Shown here: positions 22,601 to 31,400 of the stretch, piece after piece
Numbering within the stretch: position 1 is the stretch's first letter
Layout of the letters: every line of letters starts with the position of its first letter
Notes under the pieces: generated by a model
What the model saw: the letters and a program-made list of their open reading frames with translations, nothing else
What the model was told of the DNA's origin: nothing
Databases searched by the model: none
NCBI GenBank assembly: GCA_963855995.1
Contig: OY979717.1
Span: 41,874,107-41,938,106 of the forward strand
Length of the DNA: 64,000 bases
Direction: 5' to 3'
Origin: Muricea muricata
Lineage: Eukaryota > Cnidaria > Anthozoa > Malacalcyonacea > Plexauridae
Program-made: the position numbers and the translations under genes

Positions 22601-23615
22601 GTTTGTGAAAGAAATCGCTATTCATCGCAGCAACGTGTTAAAAGATATGATCATGGCATTTAAAGATTCATCTATTTTCAGTTGCCGTCTTGAAATTGTA
22701 TTCATTGACGATCGAGGGAACATCGAAGACGGGAGAGGATCTGGGGTACAAAGGGAGGCGTTGAGTATATTTTGGAGAGAATTCTACAACTCGCTTGCGA
22801 CTGGTGCTTCCGAAAAAGTTCCTTCTATTCGTCACGACCATCAGAAAGACGAATGGCAAAGTATTGCTCGTGTCCTTGTTATAGGATTTGCCAGGCTCCG
22901 TTATTTTCCCGTTACGTTGTCAAGAGCATTTGTTGCTTCATGTCTCTTCCCCGAGGAAACACTTCCAATGGAATGGCTATTGGAGTCTTTTCATCGATAC
23001 ATCTCCAAAGATGATAGCGAAACTCTGAAAAGAAGCCTCACTGCCGAATGTCCCGAACCATCAGCCGATGATGAAGTTCTCGATGTGCTCTCTAGCTATA
23101 AATGCCACCGAGTAGTAACAAAGGATAACATGCCAAAAATCATCGACGAACTAGCACACCAAGAGTTGATACAGCGTCCAAAGTATATAGCCAATGCGTG
23201 GTCCCCAATCCTGGAAAAACTGAAACGTTTTAAAGAATTTGAGAATGTCGAAAGCTTGGTAAATCTTTATGAAGCAAAAAAACCCACTCATAAAAAGGTT
23301 TGCAAACTCTTGACATCAAATCCAGCCACCGATGCCCAAAGAGAGTGTTTTTCGTATTTGAAACGGTTCGTTAAATCTTTCGACGACAACTTGCTGACGG
23401 TTTTCCTTCAGTTTGTTACTGGTAGTAACGTCATAGCTGTTGACAAAATTGAAGTTGCGTTTAGTGAAGAAAGCGGTAAAGGACGTCGACCAGTCGCACA
23501 CACGTGTGGTCCACTTCTACTGATTCCATCCACTTATCAGTCCTACAATGAACTGTCTGAGGAATTCAGTAACATATTCCGACGATCAGCGGAATGGTCA
23601 TTTTATATAGTCTAA
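18875..23615 (+). CDS. HECT-domain E3 ubiquitin ligase gene of the transposon (three exons, about 711 aa)
   Basis: Proposed exons are 18875-19694, 20837-21073 and 22537-23615. Both introns are GT-AG (CAAG|GTATGG to TTTACAG|AAAATA, and CAAG|GTAAAT to TTAACAG|ATGATA) and both fall in phase 1. The joined CDS is 2136 nt, exactly 712 codons including TAA. The start ATGGCG has A at -3 and G at +4. Residues 1-125 are Ser/Thr-rich, with a basic stretch at 108-117. Residues about 126-235 form an unrecognised domain. A second basic patch (236-244) and an acidic run (252-257) follow. Exon 2 is acidic and Gln/Asn-rich. The C-terminal part is a HECT domain, which takes ubiquitin from an E2 onto a Cys and passes it to a substrate. 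The catalytic Cys is in AHTCGPLL at about residue 676. The role in transposition is unknown. Confidence 0.8.
20225..20800 (-). mobile_element. Degenerate non-LTR retrotransposon (LINE) 3' end, antisense in intron 1
   Basis: Read on the - strand, broken frames give the typical C-terminus of LINE ORF2 proteins: QQRKIAKAKIMFKILNDLGP, then LGYNVRNNSGKLCLPQPGTN, then FDGAHIWNSLPSDIR, then CKSFPSFKKK and a stop. After about 200 bp of 3' UTR there is an AATAAA and a (TATC)n tail at about 20228-20250, as many LINE families end in a short tandem repeat. Frameshifts and a 26-bp tandem duplication at 20508-20559 show that it is dead. The family (L2/CR1-like or other) cannot be fixed by eye. Confidence 0.72.
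20508..20559 (+). repeat. Exact 26-bp tandem duplication inside the LINE remnant
   Basis: Two adjacent identical 26-bp copies, each beginning TCTTATGTCTGATGG, lie at 20508-20533 and 20534-20559. On the - strand they duplicate the WNSLPSDIR segment of the LINE and break its frame. Confidence 0.9.
20837..21073 (+). CDS. HECT gene exon 2 (79 codons)
   Basis: This 237-nt exon is in phase 1 at both ends. It follows TATGAAATCTTTACAG and ends CAAG|GTAAAT. The encoded segment is acidic and Gln/Asn/Val-rich with no recognised domain, and probably forms a linker between the N-terminal domain and HECT. Reading through the donor runs 57 more codons to a stop at 21246, which I treat as intron. Confidence 0.72.
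21074..22536 (+). other. Intron 2 of the HECT gene
   Basis: This GT-AG intron is AT-rich, with acceptor CTTTTTCGTATTAACAG. It contains a 14-bp inverted repeat (21734-21747 with 21846-21859) and a promoter-like stretch near 22320-22360. A 66-codon open stretch at 21707-21907, preceded by TTTATAG, could be an alternative last exon in phase. That would give a product without HECT. It shows no similarity I recognise. Confidence 0.65.
22345..22358. promoter_or_regulatory. Perfect 14-bp palindrome CACAATGCATTGTG, possible internal promoter element
   Basis: The palindrome lies about 80 bp upstream of the ATG at 22437, which opens the HECT frame. A GCCATCTTG motif (YY1-like in animals) precedes it near 22322. 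Together they could mark an alternative promoter for a HECT-only protein of 392 aa. This is inference from motif shape only. Confidence 0.35.
22537..23615 (+). CDS. HECT gene exon 3 (HECT domain, catalytic Cys)
   Basis: This exon encodes about 359 residues. N-lobe features are LEIVFIDDRGNIEDGRGSG followed by VQREALSIFWREF. The C-lobe ends with RRPVAHTCGPLLLIP then TYQSYNELSEEF, the standard HECT signature with the thioester Cys 35 residues before the C-terminus. The same frame is open upstream to an ATG at 22437. If transcription starts there, the protein would be 392 aa, with 33 different leading residues. I prefer the spliced start at 22537 because acceptor strength and phase both fit exon 2. 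Confidence 0.88.
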
Positions 23616-24216
23616 TGCAAGATATACTTTATAGTTATACAGTATATATGAACAAACGAACTGAAGCAATTGAAGAAATTTTACTATATTCAGTTTAAAG
23701 TACATTATTTATCTACTATTCATATTATGTGATTGGTTTAGTAAGTCAGTTGACTTATCTTTATAATAGATTGTTCTGTTAAACTAGCTACCATGCAAAG
23801 GCATTACAAAACCGAGGGAATAGCTTTTTATTCCACGGAGATAGCGCTCTCGTTTAAAACATGAGTCATCTAAGTTAAATAGTTCTACATGTATCTACCT
23901 ATATTGCATACAGCACAAACATTTTGTTATTTATAAACTAAGTTTAATGTTTTTATTCTAGGGAACCGGTCGGGAGAGAGCGCGGCGGAGGGCAAATTAC
24001 CGATAACTGTATGCAAAACATTCACTATTTTTTTAGCTATACGCCTCAACAGAAAAACGTCGGAGAGCTTACGATGTACCAGCAAACCCGACCTCGACGG
24101 CTGATAATACAATGAAATATTTTATACGTTTAAGAAAGGTATAGATTAAAACAAGAAGGGAGATTAAGATATCGTCCGTCTACGCTCTACCAAAGATAAT
24201 TGATACAGTCCTCCCT
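23616..24216. other. Convergent intergenic stretch inside the transposon, no gene seen
   Basis: AT-rich 3' flank of the HECT gene, with a short GC-richer patch near 23965-24000. No convincing AATAAA is visible soon after the stop. ATTAAA at about 24145 is the nearest weak candidate. Short open frames here have no recognisable product. Confidence 0.5.
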
Positions 24217-24466
24217 ATATCGAGGCTTTAGGTTAGTGCAATTTAGTCTAGATTAGATTAGTTGCAGGTTTTAGAATGCTTTGGAGTGTAACGTGGTGCG
24301 AAAACCACTGAAAATCGAAACACAGGCGCGAAAAAGGAGGAGCAAAATGAAGATATTTTTCTTCTTCCCACCGTTATGTTACGCTCAACAACCGCATTCT
24401 AATGCGGCAGCTGATCTAAATGCAGTAATCTGGACTAAGTAAAATGCACTAAAGCCTCTGCGATAT
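24217..24466. repeat. Imperfect inverted repeat between the two transposon genes
   Basis: The left arm at about 24217-24298 and the right arm at about 24369-24466 are imperfect reverse complements. Shared blocks include ATATCG, AGGCTTTA, TTAGAATGC and GTGTAAC/GCGTAAC. The loop is about 70 bp. It could be a small foldback or MITE-like insertion, or a structured 3' region shared by the convergent transcripts. I see no clear target duplication. Confidence 0.6.
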
Positions 24467-24794
24467 TTGTCTGATTATATATTTGCTATATTTGCTTAGT
24501 TTGATGTATTTGAACGATCTCGTTTTAGCCGTCGTTGTCGTGTTGTCGGCTTAGATCCTAAAATCTCTGTTCAATTCAAACCACCATGACGTACGCTCAC
24601 CTACCTCACCCGCTTCCCGATTTTATTTTGTAAAACTTTCTTGTGTCATTAAAAGTTTTGGTTTTAAATCGTGATTACGTTTTCTTTTGTATTCCATGGT
24701 CACAATTCAGACTGAAATGAACTGGATAAAACCAATTTAATTTGTGTTTTGTTAACGATGAGATTTTGACTATGTACATTTTAATAAGTTGTTT
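24467..24794. other. 3' flank of the transposase gene, no gene seen
   Basis: AT-rich sequence without an open frame of note. It contains the candidate poly(A) signal of the transposase gene. Confidence 0.5.
24622..24627 (-). promoter_or_regulatory. Candidate poly(A) signal AATAAA of the transposase gene
   Basis: TTTATT on the + strand reads AATAAA on the - strand, about 170 nt past the transposase stop codon. Confidence 0.4.
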
Positions 24795-26321
24795 TCATTG
24801 TTGCTGAAATTGTGATTTTAAGTAATCACGGACTGTGAGGTAATGGCTTACTCTATGATCACCATCGTCGTGTAGAGGATTCGGGACAAGACGATTGATT
24901 TCTCTGGCTTGAATCTCGGTTACATGAACAGTACTCTCGGGAACAACGACCATATTATTGGTTTCAATGTCACCCACTGGATCGTCAGGGTCGATACCAT
25001 ACAAATTTAAGTCACCGATATAAATTTCAGTCGCACCAATTTCAATAATCTCAGAATACCAGAGTGCAAGAGGGGAGGTACTCTGCATGGTACGCAATCC
25101 GTGATAATTCCACTGATTGACAAACTCATTCAGGGATGCTTGTATGGCTGGCAAAAAAATGTAATGAAGAGCATACAAGTCAAGCTCATTTTGAGAGTCA
25201 AGAATTTCACTGTCCTCCATGAATTTGAAGAGGTCTTTAAAGTATGCTGAGCTAACTCTATTCACTTCTGCCCAAAGACGCTCGATTCGTTGATTGTGCA
25301 CACTGCGTCCTGCTATGAAGCTCCCTCTGTTTAAACCTCTATGCGCTATCATAAATCTAGCAACGTCGACATTTTCAACGCCTCTGTCACCTCTGACGCG
25401 AGCAGGAAGTCCAAATTCCTGCGTGCCATTGACAAAGCATTGCAGAACTGTACTTGCCATATTGTTAGTGAAACACTTCAAATAAATTATAGCGCGGCTG
25501 TATCCGTCAATACACCCGTGCAGAACGAATCTCCAGTCAATGAGTTTGTGGTTAGAGTCAATGTGCCAGAGATGGTTTGGTTTCCTTACATTGTACAAAC
25601 GCCTTTGGATAGCGTATCTCCTTCTAATGGCACGGTTGATAGGATCAATAGTTTGCAATGCTTCCCTAACTCTCCATCTCGGGATGTATATATTTCGAGA
25701 TCGCAAGACTCCTCGTATGTACGTTTCTCCAGAGTAGGGAGTCAACCTAAGAATGTCTCTGATGTTCGATTCGAGCTCTTCCTCTGCAATGACAGTGTAA
25801 GAATCAGCAATGCCATATTCTATCCTTCTTCTATAGAGTGTCTTAGGACTCACACCCAAACAATTAGCAATGGCTTTCCACTGCATCCCTGTGTTGCGGA
25901 GTACCTCAATTTGTTCTGCTGAAATTATATATCTTCGTCGGCCTCCAGAACTTGTGTCTAGTTGGGCAGGTATTCTACGTGTGCGGACTCTGGCTTCATC
26001 GTCATTACATACCTCAATCTGTGTCCTTAGATCTTGAAGTATTTCCCTCAGGCAGTGAAGTAAGTTAGCAATCAAGGGCCCTATCGCCACTTGGAGATTA
26101 GAAATGACTAAATAGATTGCCATTACTATACGAATATAACCTTCAAGACGGTCACGAAAATGCTCTAAAAAGTTGATGTTGCCAGAAAATTCATTTCTAT
26201 CAATTCGCTCTAGGCAATCGCGTAAAGACAACAAGAAGTTTTCCAAATCTTCTTCGTGGGCTATTGCCAATTTTGAGCAGTTAAAAATAAAAACAATAAT
26301 GAACCAAAGTAGCTTCGCCAT
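24795..26321 (-). CDS. Integrase-type DDE transposase, 508 aa
   Basis: Likely catalyses excision and insertion of the element. A helix-turn-helix at residues about 134-170 ([19 protein letters not shown], then [11 protein letters not shown]) would bind the element ends. The core lies at about 245-410: D255 in [11 protein letters not shown]312 in VRGDRGVEN and E347 in NQRIERLW, giving 34 residues between the second D and E as in rve-type integrases. HGCIDGYSR after the first D is also typical. No HHCC zinc finger is visible. The ATG has A at -3 and G at +4. It begins with a hydrophobic stretch ([10 protein letters not shown]) that resembles a signal peptide, which is odd for a nuclear enzyme. 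The gene starts about 60 bp inside the right subterminal array and converges on the HECT gene. The frame is intact. Confidence 0.9.
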   Translation of the reverse strand: MAKLLWFIIVFIFNCSKLAIAHEEDLENFLLSLRDCLERIDRNEFSGNINFLEHFRDRLEGYIRIVMAIYLVISNLQVAIGPLIANLLHCLREILQDLRTQIEVCNDDEARVRTRRIPAQLDTSSGGRRRYIISAEQIEVLRNTGMQWKAIANCLGVSPKTLYRRRIEYGIADSYTVIAEEELESNIRDILRLTPYSGETYIRGVLRSRNIYIPRWRVREALQTIDPINRAIRRRYAIQRRLYNVRKPNHLWHIDSNHKLIDWRFVLHGCIDGYSRAIIYLKCFTNNMASTVLQCFVNGTQEFGLPARVRGDRGVENVDVARFMIAHRGLNRGSFIAGRSVHNQRIERLWAEVNRVSSAYFKDLFKFMEDSEILDSQNELDLYALHYIFLPAIQASLNEFVNQWNYHGLRTMQSTSPLALWYSEIIEIGATEIYIGDLNLYGIDPDDPVGDIETNNMVVVPESTVHVTEIQAREINRLVPNPLHDDGDHRVSHYLTVRDYLKSQFQQQ

Positions 26322-26389
26322 CTTCCGAATATAGTGTTAGATGTCATATTAGAATATATTCTCCACGGTAAAAAGTTCTTGTCGGTAAA

Positions 26390-26869
26390 TATCTCGACAG
26401 TAAAAAAAAATTCTCGCTGTAAAAAATTCTCGACATTAAAAAAATTCTCGACTATAAAAAAATTCTCGACTATAAAAAAATTCTCGACATTAAAAAAATT
26501 CTCGACTATAAAAAAATTCTCGACTATAAAAAAATTCTCGACTGTGAAAAAAATCTCGACTACAAAAAAATTCTCGGCTATAAAAAAATTCTCGACATTA
26601 AAAAAATTCTCGACTATAAAAAAATTCTCGACTATAAAAAAATTCTCGACATTAAAAAAATTCTCGACTATAAAAAAATTCTCGACTATAAAAAAATTCT
26701 CGACTGTGAAAAAAATTCTCGACTACAAAAAAATTCTCGACTGTAAAATAAAACAATCTCGACGGTAAAAAAATAATCTCGATTAGGAAAAATTGTTCTC
26801 GCCTGCAAAAAAAAAATCCGGGCCTCCAAAAAATTCTCGACCACTTTTGTCCACTATGGCGTTCCATAG
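26390..26869 (-). repeat. Right terminal inverted repeat and expanded subterminal array
   Basis: The outer 250 bp or so (26619-26869) mirrors the left end, including the 16-nt hairpin at 26854-26869. Inward, the array of 18-bp motifs (CTATAAAAAAATTCTCGA) continues to about 24 copies against about 11 at the left. The variant order (CATT, CTAT, CTAT, then CTGTG, CTAC) repeats, showing an internal duplication of about nine motifs. The array lies directly upstream of the transposase start and may act as both binding site and promoter. Confidence 0.9.
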
Positions 26870-26873
26870 TCAT
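26870..26873. repeat. Target-site duplication TCAT, right copy
   Basis: TCAT follows the CCATAG terminus and continues into CGTTCTATTC of the interrupted class-E spacer. Confidence 0.93.
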
Positions 26874-26934
26874 CGTTCTATTCTTCTATGAAATATCGAA
26901 TTCATACCGAACCATGATCTTGTAAAGCACAGAT

Positions 26935-27053
26935 GTTCACTACCATAACGTCTGGAAAATACCGGTTCTCGTCCGATCACCGCAGTTAAACTAGACTGGG
27001 CGGAGTTAGTACTTAGATGGGAGACCGCCTAGGAATACTTCGTGTCGTGAGCT
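26935..27053 (+). rRNA. 5S rRNA gene immediately downstream of the transposon
   Basis: This is the first 5S gene after the insertion, served by the right half of the split spacer. It starts GTTCACTACCATAACG, with changes in the helix I to II region (G7 to T, C14 to A) that weaken helix I by one pair. Box C is AGATGGGAGACCGCC. The transposon end lies 65 bp upstream, so any upstream Pol III element within 60 bp is kept. Confidence 0.85.
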
Positions 27054-28424
27054 CTGTTTTTTCCCCTGTCATCGTTCTTATCTTTTGCGAAACATCGAAA
27101 TGAATTGGAAGCATATTCTTTTAACGCACCTATCTTCACGACCATACCGTCTGGAAAATACCGGTTCTCGTCCGATCACCGCAGTTAAACTAGACTGGGC
27201 GGAGTTAGTACTTGGATGGTAGACCGCTTAGGAATACTTCGTGTCGTGAGCTCTGTTTTTCCCGTGTCATCGTTCTATTCTTCTATGAAATATCGAATTC
27301 ATAGAGAAGCATGATGTTGTAAAGCACAGATGTTCACGACCATACCGTCTGGAAAATACCGGTTCTCGTCCGATCACCGCAGTTAAATTAGACTGGGCGG
27401 AGTTAGTACTTGGATGGGAGACCGCTTAGGAATACTTCGTGTCGTGAGCTCTGTTTTTCCCGTGTCATCGTTCTATTCTTCTATGAAATATCGAATTCTT
27501 AGAGAAGCATCATCTTGTAAAGCACAGATGTTCACGACCATACCGTCTGGAAAATACCGGTTCTCGTCCGATCACCGCAGTTAAACTAGACTGGGCGGAG
27601 TTAGTACTTGGATGGGAGACCGCCTAGGAATACTTCGTGTCGTGAGCTCTGTTTTTTTCCTGTCATCGTTCTTATCTTTTGCGAAACATCGAAATGAATG
27701 AGAAGCATATTCTTTTAACGCACACATGTTCACGACCATACCATCTATAAATTACCGGTTCTCGTCCGATCACCGCAGTTAAACTAGACTGGGCGGAGTT
27801 AGTACTTGGATGGGAGACCGCCTAGGAATACTTCGTGTCGTGAGCTCAGTTTTTTCCCATGTCATCGTTCTTATCTTTTGCGAAACGTCGAAATGAATGA
27901 GAAGCATATTCTTTAAGCGCACACATGTTCACGACCATACCGTCTGGAAAATACCGGTTCTCGTCCGATCACCGCAGTTAAACTAGACTGGGCGGAGTTA
28001 GTACTTGAATGGGAGACCGCCTAGGAATACTTCGTGTCGTGAGCTCTGCTTTTTCCTCTGTCATTGTTCTATTCTTCTATGAAATATCGAATTCATAGAG
28101 AAGCATATTCTTATAAAACACACATGTTCACGACCATACCGTCTGGAAAATACCGGTTCTCGTCCGATCACCGCAGTTAAACTAGACTGGGCGGAGTTAG
28201 TACTTGGATGGGAGACCGCCTAGGAATACTTCGTGTCGTGAGCTCTGCTTTTTCCTCTATCATTGTTCTATTCTTCTATGAAATATCGAATTCTTAGAGA
28301 AGCATATTCTTGTAAAACACACATGTTCACGACCATACCGTCTTGAAAATACCAGTTCTCGTCCGATCACCGCAGTTAAATTAGACTTGGCGGAGTTAGT
28401 ACTTGGATGGGAGACCGCCTAGAA

Positions 28425-31400
28425 ATACTTCGTGTCGTGAGCTCTGTTTTTTCCCCTGTCATCGTTCTTATCTTTTGCGAAACATCGAAATGAATGAGAA
28501 GCATATTCTTTTAACGCACACATGTTCACGACCATACCATCTATAAATTACCGGTTCTCGTCCGATCGCCGCAGTTAAACTAGACTGGGCGGAGTTAGTA
28601 CTTAGATGGGAGACCGCCTAGGAATACTTCGTGTCGTGAGCTCTAATTTTTCCCTTTCATTGTTCTATTCTTCTATGAAATATCGAATTCATAGAGAAGC
28701 ATATTCTTGTAAAACACACATGTTCACGACCATACCGTCTGGAAAATACCGGTTCTTGTCCGATCACCGCAGTTAAACTAGACTGGGCGGAGTTAGTACT
28801 TTGATGGGACACCGCTTAGGAATACTTCGTGTCGTGAGCTCTTTTTTTTCCCGGGTCATCGTTCTATTCTTCTATGAAATATCGAATTCATACAGAAGCA
28901 TATTCTTTTGAAGCACAGATGTTCACGACCATACCGTCTGGAAAATACCGGTTCTCGTCCGATCACCGCAGTTAAACTAGACTGGGTGGAGTTAGTACTT
29001 GGATGGGAGACCGCCTAGGAATACTTCGTGTCGTGAGCTCTGTTTTTTCCCCTTTCATCGTTCTTATCTTTTGCGAAACATCGAAATGAATGAGAAGCAT
29101 ATTCTTTTAACGCACACATGTTCACGACCATACCATCTATAAATTACCGGTTCTCGTCCGATCACCGCAGTTAAACTAGACTGGGCGGAGTTAGTACTTG
29201 GATGGGAGACCGCCTAGAAATACTTCGTGTCGTGAGCTCTGTTTTTTCCCGGGTCATCGTTCTATTCTTCTATGAAATATCGAATTCATACAGAAGCATA
29301 TTCTTGTGAAGCACAGATGTTCACGACCATACCGTCTGGAAAATACCGGTTCTCGTCCGACCACCGCAGTTAAACTAGACTGGACGGAGTTACTACTAGG
29401 ATGGAAGACCGCCTAGGAATACTTCGTGTCGTGAGCTCTGTTTTTTCCCCGGTCATCGTTCTTATCTTTTGCGAAACGTCGAAATGAATGAGAAGCATAT
29501 TCTTTTAACACACACATGTTCACGACCATACCATCTATAAATTACCGGTTCTCGTCCGATCACCGTAGTTAAACTAGACTGGGCGGAGTTAGTACTTGCA
29601 TAGGAGACCGCCTAGGAATACTTCGTGTCGTGATCTCTGTTTTTTCCCGGTCATCGTTCTTATCTTTTGCGAAACATCGAAATGAATGAGAAGCATATTC
29701 TTTTAACGCACACATGTTCACGACCATACCATCTAAAAACTACCGGTTCTCGTCCGATCACCGCAGTTAAACTAGACTGGGCGGAGTTAGTACTTGGATG
29801 GGAGACCGCCTAGAAATACTTCGTGTCGTGAGCTCGTTTTTTTCCCGGGTCATCGTTCTATTCTTCTATGAAATATCGAATTCATACAGAAGCATATTCT
29901 TGTGAAGCACAGATGTTCACGACCATACCGTCTTGAAAATACCGGTTCTCGTCCGATCACCGCAGTTAAACTAGACTGGACGGAGTTACTACTAGGATGG
30001 AAGACCGCCTAGGAATACTTCGTGTCGTGAGCTCTGTTTTTTCCCCGGTCATCGTTCTTATCTTTTGCGAAACGTCGAAATGAATGAGAAGCATATTCTT
30101 TTAACGCACACATGTTCACGACCATACCATCTATAAATTACCGGTTCTCGTCCGATCACCGTAGTTAAACTAGACTGGGCGGACTTAGTACTTGCATAGG
30201 AGACCGCCTAGGAATACTTCGTGTCGTGATCTCTGTTTTTTCCCGGGTCATCGTTCTTATCTTTTGCGAAACATCGAAATGAATGAGAAGCATATTCTTT
30301 TAACGCACACATGTTCACGACCATACCATCTAAAAACTACCGGTTCTCGTCCGATCACCGCAGTTAAACTAGACTGGGCGGAGTTAGTACTTGGATGGGA
30401 GACAGCCTAGGAATACTTCGTGTCGTGAGCTCTGTTTTTCCCCAGGTCATCGTTCTATTCTTCTATGAAATATCGAATTCATACAGAAGCATATTCTTGT
30501 GAAGCACAGATGTTCACGACCATACCGTCTGCAAAATACAGGTTCTCGTCCGACCACCGCAGTTAAACTAGACGGGACGGAGTTAGTACTTGGATGGGAG
30601 ACCGCCTAGGAATACTTCGTGTCGTGAGTTCTGTTTTTTCCCCTGTCATCGTTCTTATCTTTTGCGAAACATCGAAATGAATGAGAAGCATATTCTTGTA
30701 AAACACACATGTTCACGACCATACCGTCTGGAAAATACCGGTTCTCGTCCGATCACCGCAGTTAAACTAGACTGGGCGGAGTTAGTACTTGGATGGGAGA
30801 CCGCCTAGGAATACTTCGTGTCGTGAGCTCTGTTTTTTCCCCTATCATCGTTCTTATCTTTTGCGAAACATCGAAATGAATGAGAAGCATATTCTTTTAA
30901 CGCACACATGTTCACGACCATACCATCTATAAATTACCGGTTCTCGTCCGATCACCGCAGTTAAACTAGACTGGGCGGAGTTAGTACTTGGATGGGAGAC
31001 CGCCTAGAAATACTTCGTGTCGTGAGCTCTGTTTTTTCCCGGGTCATCGTTCTATTCTTCTATGAAATATCGAATTCATACAGAAGCATATTCTTGTGAA
31101 GCACAGATGTTCACGACCAAACCGTCTGGAAAATACCGGTTCTCGTCCGACCACCGCAGTTAAACTAGACTGGACGGAGTTACTACTAGGATGGAAGACC
31201 GCCTAGGAATACTTCGTGTCGTGAGCTCTGTTTTTTCCCCGGTCATCGTTCTTATCTTTTGCGAAACGTCGAAACGAATGAGAAGCATATTCTTTTAACA
31301 CACACATGTTCACGACCATACCATCTATAAATTACCGGTTCTCGTCCGATCACCGTAGTTAAACTAGACTGGGCGGAGTTAGTACTTGCATAGGAGACCG

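Larger units (their letters stand above)
18535..26869. mobile_element. Intact-looking integrase-type DNA transposon carrying a HECT ligase gene (8,335 bp)
   Basis: The element is bounded by terminal inverted repeats that begin CTATGGAACGCCATAGTGG and by a TCAT duplication. Both open genes face inward: a three-exon HECT gene from the left end and a single-exon transposase from the right end. The two ends differ at only a few positions over about 250 bp, and both genes lack internal stops in the models given, so the insertion appears young and possibly autonomous. A 4-bp duplication with a retroviral-integrase-like transposase recalls Ginger-type elements. However, the termini do not begin with TG, and I see no zinc-binding HHCC module, so the superfamily is left open. 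Only one copy is present among about 280 5S units. Confidence 0.92.

Noticed and set aside
25294-25922. Open frames of 63 to 193 codons on the + strand opposite the transposase
   Set aside because: They are antisense shadows of the transposase gene and show no domain. The - strand frame carries the D-D-E motifs.
24795-26321. Retroviral or LTR-retrotransposon integrase
   Set aside because: There is no reverse transcriptase, protease, gag or LTR. The flanks are inverted repeats with a subterminal motif array, and the protein has its own HTH and start codon.
26334-26768. A 144-codon frame rich in KKFSTIKK, and similar frames at 18537-18752 and on the - strand at 18636-19002
   Set aside because: These are translations of the 18-bp subterminal motif array. 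The repeat period is a multiple of three, so frames stay open without coding meaning.
18535-26869. Assignment to the Dada superfamily, which targets small RNA genes
   Set aside because: From memory, Dada elements make longer target duplications (6-7 bp) and have a different, larger transposase. The 4-bp TCAT duplication and integrase-like core here do not fit.
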